A stretch of 64,000 bases of DNA, from NCBI GenBank assembly GCA_031363915.1, contig JANLVI010000013.1, forward strand, positions 156,276-220,275. The letters run 5' to 3'. Origin of the DNA: JANLVI01 sp031363915 (GTDB taxonomy: Bacteria > Vulcanimicrobiota > Vulcanimicrobiia > Vulcanimicrobiales > Vulcanimicrobiaceae). A program made the translations under genes and the position numbers. Each line of letters starts with the position of its first letter. Within the stretch, counting starts at the first letter, position 1. The notes under the pieces were generated by a model. The model searched no databases and was not told where the DNA came from. It was given only the letters and a program-made list of their open reading frames with translations. Positions 60,503-64,000 of this stretch are shown here, one piece after another.

Positions 60503-61014
60503 CTAGCGAGCACAAACGCTTCGGGGGGTGCCACGAGCGTTCAATTTTTGAATGATTGACTGAATCTGATTTCTTACGGTGCTTTCTTTTTTCCCAAACT
60601 CTTCAGCAATACGCTTTGAGCGCATGCCGCGATCGAGCAGGATCAGCACTTCTCGTTCGGCTTCCGTTAATGCCTTGCTGACATTCTCATCCTTAAGCAG
60701 CGGCCGTATAAGGGCACCATAACCGGCGACACCGGCTTTTGCGATCTGCTGAAAGAGATGCTCCGCTTTCCGCGGGGCTGATCCACGGAGCACAGCATGG
60801 AGCCACATTTTGGCGCAGATGGTTGCAGATGCATCTAAGAGTCTTGCATGTTGTTGTAGGAGCAGTCGGGCATCGTCCGCTCGGCCCACCTTTATCAATG
60901 CTGCACCGCGCCAAATTATACACCACGATGCCAATGCGTCATTCTCGACAAGCTTGACCTTCGCAAAATCCATTTCGGCACATTCGAGCGCTTCAAGAAA
61001 ACGCGCGGGGAGAA
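60503..61014 (-). pseudogene. Decayed LuxR-family regulator, C-terminal remnant
   Basis: About 170 codons resembling the end of the regulator at 56336: a TPR-like stretch (ALIKVGRADDARLLLQQHARLL), then LTEAEREVLILLDRGMRSKRIAEEFGKKESTVRNQIQSIIQKL, a complete LuxR helix-turn-helix. The frame is open to 61014, where an IS-derived palindrome cuts it with no start. At the C-terminus a one-base insertion brings an early TAG; the family ending ARAHGIL reads in the next frame. Confidence 0.75.
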
Positions 61015-61016
61015 CA

Positions 61017-61056
61017 GGCCCCGGTTATCTGAACAGCAGTTCAGATAACCGGGGCC
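61017..61056. repeat. Perfect IS-derived palindrome (18-bp arms)
   Basis: GGCCCCGGTTATCTGAAC at 61017-61034, a four-base spacer, then the exact reverse complement at 61039-61056. The arm is identical to 18 bases at the right end of the IS3-family element (56068-56085), so this is two head-to-head copies of that end. It separates the truncated LuxR gene from another gene fragment. Confidence 0.88.
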
Positions 61057-61251
61057 TATCGTGAGATCGACGTCGTCGCATTCGTTACGTATAGACGTTT
61101 CGCAGACACGTGGGCAAAGGCCCACGGCCGCATGTTGGGCTCAGCGCTCCAGATCGTGCTTCCCGATGAGAACGGCAATTTTCCGTGTGAAAGCGGTTAC
61201 GATTGGGAGCCGATACCGCTTCTGCCGTTCACAAAGAACGAAGGGCCGTAA
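61057..61251 (+). pseudogene. 3' fragment of an unrecognised gene
   Basis: 64 codons open from the palindrome to a TAA at 61249-61251, with no start codon. The reading (VVAFVTYRRFADTWAKAHGR, then ALQIVLPDENGNFPCESGYD) looks coding, with acidic, aromatic and Pro-rich character. The 5' part has been lost at the palindrome. The family is not known. Confidence 0.45.
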
Positions 61252-61478
61252 TCCCCGTCGCTATTGCGGTGATGCGGAAGGCGCAGGGACGGCGGGAGCG
61301 GTGAATGCTGAGTCGCATGCTTTATGCCAACGGAATTCGGGCAACTTCAGCTGTCGGTTTGCGTCTTTCACGTCGCTCGAGCCCGCCTTCTGGGGCCCGG
61401 CCCTAAACCCGAATTCCGGACCGGCGGGATTCGCGAAATTTCGGCAAAATCACTCCCCACTTTTGGGAGCCTTTGCCC

Positions 61479-61760
61479 ATGCGAAAACGACATACCGCAG
61501 AACCGATCGTCAAGGCCCTACGCCAAGCTGAAGCCGGCACGCCGATCGTAGATATCATCCGAAAACTTGGCGTCCACGAAAACACGTTCTACTTCTGGAA
61601 AAAGAAATACGGCAGCCTCGGGACGCCCGAGATCCGCGAGCTGCGGCAGCTTCGAGAAGAAAATATGAAGCTCAAGAAGCTCGTTGCCGATCTGAGCCTC
61701 GATCGGCAGATGCTTCAGGAGATCGTCACAAAAAAACCGCGAACGCGTCGGGCGGGTTGA
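61479..61760 (+). CDS. IS3-family (IS407-like) transposase orfA, without its orfB
   Basis: 93 residues: MRKRHTAEPIVKALRQAEAG, the helix-turn-helix DIIRKLGVHENTFYFWKKKYG, and the coiled end ENMKLKKLVADLSLDRQML typical of the IS407/IS51 group. The orfB that should overlap its end is absent; within a few bases the sequence runs into the remnant of another IS. The 220 bases upstream hold no gene. Confidence 0.82.
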   Translation: MRKRHTAEPIVKALRQAEAGTPIVDIIRKLGVHENTFYFWKKKYGSLGTPEIRELRQLREENMKLKKLVADLSLDRQMLQEIVTKKPRTRRAG

Positions 61761-62233
61761 TGAAGACGGTTGATTGGAGCGCCGGCGGTTCCGGCGTGCC
61801 GTTGACGAATCGCTTTGGGTTGCGCGCGTAAGCTGCGTGAAGAACGGCGCGGCGCTGCTGTCTGCGTTCTTCGCTTCTTCCGCGGTGTACGTCCTCGGGT
61901 GTGAGCAAGGCAATTCCCGTATGCCGATGCTCGGCGTTGTACCATGCAAAGAAGCGACGGCAATACGCGCGAGCCTGTTCGATATTTGCGAAGACACCCG
62001 GGAAAACGGATTTGCACGGCGACCGCGTTTCTTTGGAGGATCGACGTTGGTAAGCTGCTTTCTCCAGTTCGCCAGGTGCGACCTATAAATGGCGTGCTTG
62101 CGGATGACGGCTGCGCGATCGGCGGCATTTTCGCACGCATCGTATTCGGCGAGCATGGCCTCACGCTGCACTGCGGTGAAGGCGCGACGTGTCCGTTGCG
62201 AGCGGACCTCGGGATCCGATTCATGTGTAGCAA
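61726..62233 (-). pseudogene. IS3-family element copy 2, internal deletion joins orfA to the end of orfB
   Basis: The right part (about 62011-62233) is the start of the same orfA as at 53846 (RRAFTAVQREAMLAEYDACENA) with a one-base loss near the start. The left part is the end of orfB (NIEQARAYCRRFFAWYNAEHRH, TPEDVHRGRSEERR, FVNGTPEP). The junction near 62010 removes about 0.9 kb relative to copy 1. The terminal 26-bp block is at 62271-62296. Confidence 0.85.
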
Positions 62234-62270
62234 CCTTAGTTGCCCTCAAAGAATTACCCGGCAAATGCCC

Positions 62271-62296
62271 GACTCCACTCATGTTGACACAGAGGG
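62271..62296. repeat. 26-bp repeat, copy 3 (IS end)
   Basis: Third identical copy of the block at 54273-54298, here at the end of IS3 copy 2 and directly before the truncated PDZ gene. Confidence 0.9.
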
Positions 62297-63195
62297 CAAC
62301 GCGAGTTACAGTCAAATTCGCTTCGTACGTTGATGACAGTACCTCGAATGGATGCGAAGTCCCCGAACACGCCGCGACGCGGGAATCCGCTTCTCTGATG
62401 CAGCACGAACTCGGAGCTGTCTCAAGCATGTATTGCGGTAAGTGCAATGCGGCCTCGGACGCTCCGAATCGCGTGCTGTCGTTTGTCGCTCATCGCTCCG
62501 ACTCGGCGACGAACGATTTGCATCTTGAAGCGATTGCTCACACGGCGCTTTCCGAAATTCTTGGCGTTTCGGAGAAGCTAATAATTACGGGCGCCGCACA
62601 ATCGCCTGATGTCGGATGCCCGTCAGACCGTATGAACGGCAGACTGTCGATGAGATACGGTATTTACCCCAGGATGCCCAAAGACGGTCGGCTTTCGCGC
62701 AGGGCGGTCGTGATGGTCTATATGTCGGGTTGTGCCGGACAATTCGCGTCGGGATCGATCGGTGGCACTGGGATCGGCGCCGAGATGACGGATTCGACCA
62801 CTTCTTCGCTAGTGCAGGATCGGGCGTTGCTTTTCAAAGCACTCATCTCCGCTCTCGAATCGTTCAAAGCGAGCAGATATTTGCATCCGAGTTTCGCGCA
62901 AAATATTATTCGATACGGTATCCCGTTGCAAGACAGTGAAAGAAGCGCGCTAGTAGGCCTTGATTTTGAAAATGGCGAGGCGCGGGTCTCCCGGATCGAA
63001 TCTGTCGGTACTGCTTGGCGTGCGGGCCTTCGCGTTGGCGATCAGATAAAGTCTATTGATGGTGTTATAGTGACCGCAGAAAATCTGGCATCCACCGTGC
63101 TTGCGGCAGAATCGTCTGGTCGCTGGGTCGTGCACGGCGATAAAGATGTCTCATTCGAATCGCAAGCCCCCGATTGGTACGTTACCCATCTGTGA
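62297..63195 (+). CDS. PDZ-domain protein, 5' end lost to an IS
   Basis: About 299 codons of coding-like sequence directly after the IS end at 62296. The frame is open further upstream only through IS sequence. ATG 62398 could serve as a new start (265 residues). The last 80 residues form a PDZ domain: LVGLDFENGEARVSRIESVG, then WRAGLRVGDQIKSIDGVIV. The middle contains MVYMSGCAGQFASGSIGGTG and ALLFKALISALESFKASRYL, with no family recognised. A protease-regulating or secreted protein is possible. Whether it is expressed without its original promoter is doubtful. Confidence 0.55.
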
Positions 63196-63274
63196 ATTAA
63201 CGATAGCGAATGTAAACGCTGACGTGCACGTCGCTACGGAATCCGTCAATGGTTTTGATACCGGGGCGTTGAGA

Positions 63275-63680
63275 TTAAGCTGCATTTGATAGTTCTGCTG
63301 GGTTCATGTAGACGATGGGATTGATGGTCTGCGCCGCGGGGGCGCCGTTGACGAATCGCTCGGGGTGGGCTTTGTAGGCTGCACTCAGAACGATTTGCGG
63401 CGCTCTTCGACGCGCGCGTGATGAACGTCAGCTGGCGTGTAGAGAGCGATCCCACTATGTCGATGTTCGTTGTTGTACCAAATAAAGAATCGCCGGCAGA
63501 AGTCTCGTGCTTGCTCGATGTGCCCGAAATACCCAGGATAGGGCGCGCCATATTTGAGCGTCTTGAAGAGCGCTTCGATGAACGGGTTATCGTTTGAGAC
63601 GTGCGGCCGGGAATGCGATCGCGTGATGCCAAGATCCATGAAGAGTTGGTTGAGCGTGTTGGATTTAAAAGCAATTTCGG
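63275..63680 (-). pseudogene. IS3-family transposase orfB, C-terminal fragment (copy 3)
   Basis: It reads TLNQLFMDLGITRSHSRPHV, NDNPFIEALFKTLKY (catalytic Glu), FCRRFFIWYNNEHRHSGIAL and PADVHHARVEERR. After a one-base loss near 63406 it continues as VLSAAYKAHPERFVNGAPAA and stops at 63275. The N-terminal half and two catalytic Asp residues are missing; it is fused to an IS21 fragment. Confidence 0.82.
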
Positions 63681-63965
63681 TTGCGATATTCCGCCGTCGT
63701 ATCCGCGTTCTTTGATCTCGCGCAGCAAGACGGTTGCGGCAAGACCTCAATCGCCGGCTGAGGCCAACTGTTGCGCAATGTATTCTTCGTGCGCGTTCAG
63801 TTTTTTTGGCCGAGCCAAGCGCGGGCCGTAGATCTAGTCGCTTTTGCCTCGTAGGGCCGAGCGAACCGTATTCCGCGACAATCCGGTCTCTCGCGCTATC
63901 TCGCGAATGCCCTTGCCTTGACGGTGCAAGATGCTTATTTCCACCTGAGATTCCTTTGCCAACAT
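63681..63965 (-). pseudogene. IS21-family istA N-terminal fragment with stop codons
   Basis: From ATG 63965: MLAKESQVEISILHRQGKG, REIARETGLSRNTVRSALRG (the IstA helix-turn-helix), then YGPRLARPKKLNAHEEYIAQ and TVLLREIKERGYDGG. In-frame TAG at 63834-63836 and TGA at 63747-63749 interrupt it. The reading ends near 63680, where IS3 transposase sequence takes over. No istB is visible before the window edge. Confidence 0.82.
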
Positions 63966-64000
63966 GAACCCTAAGGTTCGAGAGGATCAGGTGGGTCAAT

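Noticed and set aside
62089..62296. N-terminal extension of the PDZ protein frame
   Set aside because: This part is the antisense of the IS3 orfA remnant and the 26-bp IS end, so it is not native coding sequence.
1..64000. CRISPR arrays, rRNA genes or phage structural genes
   Set aside because: No regularly spaced repeats, no rRNA-like stretches and no capsid, tail or integrase genes were seen.

Overview
The window looks like a chromosomal segment of a GC-rich, outer-membrane-bearing bacterium. HlyD-type and TolC-type secretion proteins, many lipoproteins, DUF1501/DUF1800 pairs and an S53 peptidase are the basis for this. The overall flavour suggests an uncultured soil lineage such as Candidatus Eremiobacterota (WPS-2). 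That placement is inference from gene content only and is not secured by a marker gene.

Bases 1-27700 are an ordinary housekeeping and catabolic region. In order it holds an oligopeptide-type ABC binding protein (cut by the window edge), a DUF1800/DUF1501 pair, and leucine-degradation genes (methylcrotonyl-CoA carboxylase beta and alpha, methylglutaconyl-CoA hydratase, HMG-CoA lyase). The leucine genes are interleaved with a molybdopterin oxidoreductase plus cytochrome b pair and sit in a chain of eight overlapping genes (8378-16037) that also carries a RelA/SpoT synthetase-domain protein. There follow two DMT exporters, ArsR and PadR regulators with visible operators, a GT4 glycosyltransferase, purE/purK, an SDR enzyme, divergent M48 and S53 peptidases, and a metal ABC transporter.

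A tRNA-Ala(CGC) with a textbook promoter and terminator (27746-27902) marks a change of character. From 28640 to 52685 lies what I read as a sulfated exopolysaccharide locus. It has sulfate activation (cysD, fused cysN-cysC, a second cysC), a TSUP anion transporter, a PAPS-type sulfotransferase and a PHP phosphatase of the kind that can remove the by-product PAP. It also has a processive GT2 polymer synthase in one operon with a TackOD1/degenerate-GGDEF protein and an HlyD-like periplasmic protein, a TolC-like outer-membrane protein, four GH26-like proteins (two lacking the usual acid/base Glu), three paralogues of an unnamed secreted family with a YDxE motif, and a large PQQ-type beta-propeller protein.

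From 52950 to the right edge the DNA is a graveyard of insertion sequences: IS3-family copies with frameshifts and internal deletion, an IS407-like orfA alone, an IS21 istA scar with stop codons, solo IS ends and a perfect IS-derived palindrome. Islands of real genes remain between them: a MalT-like LuxR regulator, an HD-GYP c-di-GMP phosphodiesterase with a dyad operator, a decayed LuxR paralogue and a 5'-truncated PDZ protein.
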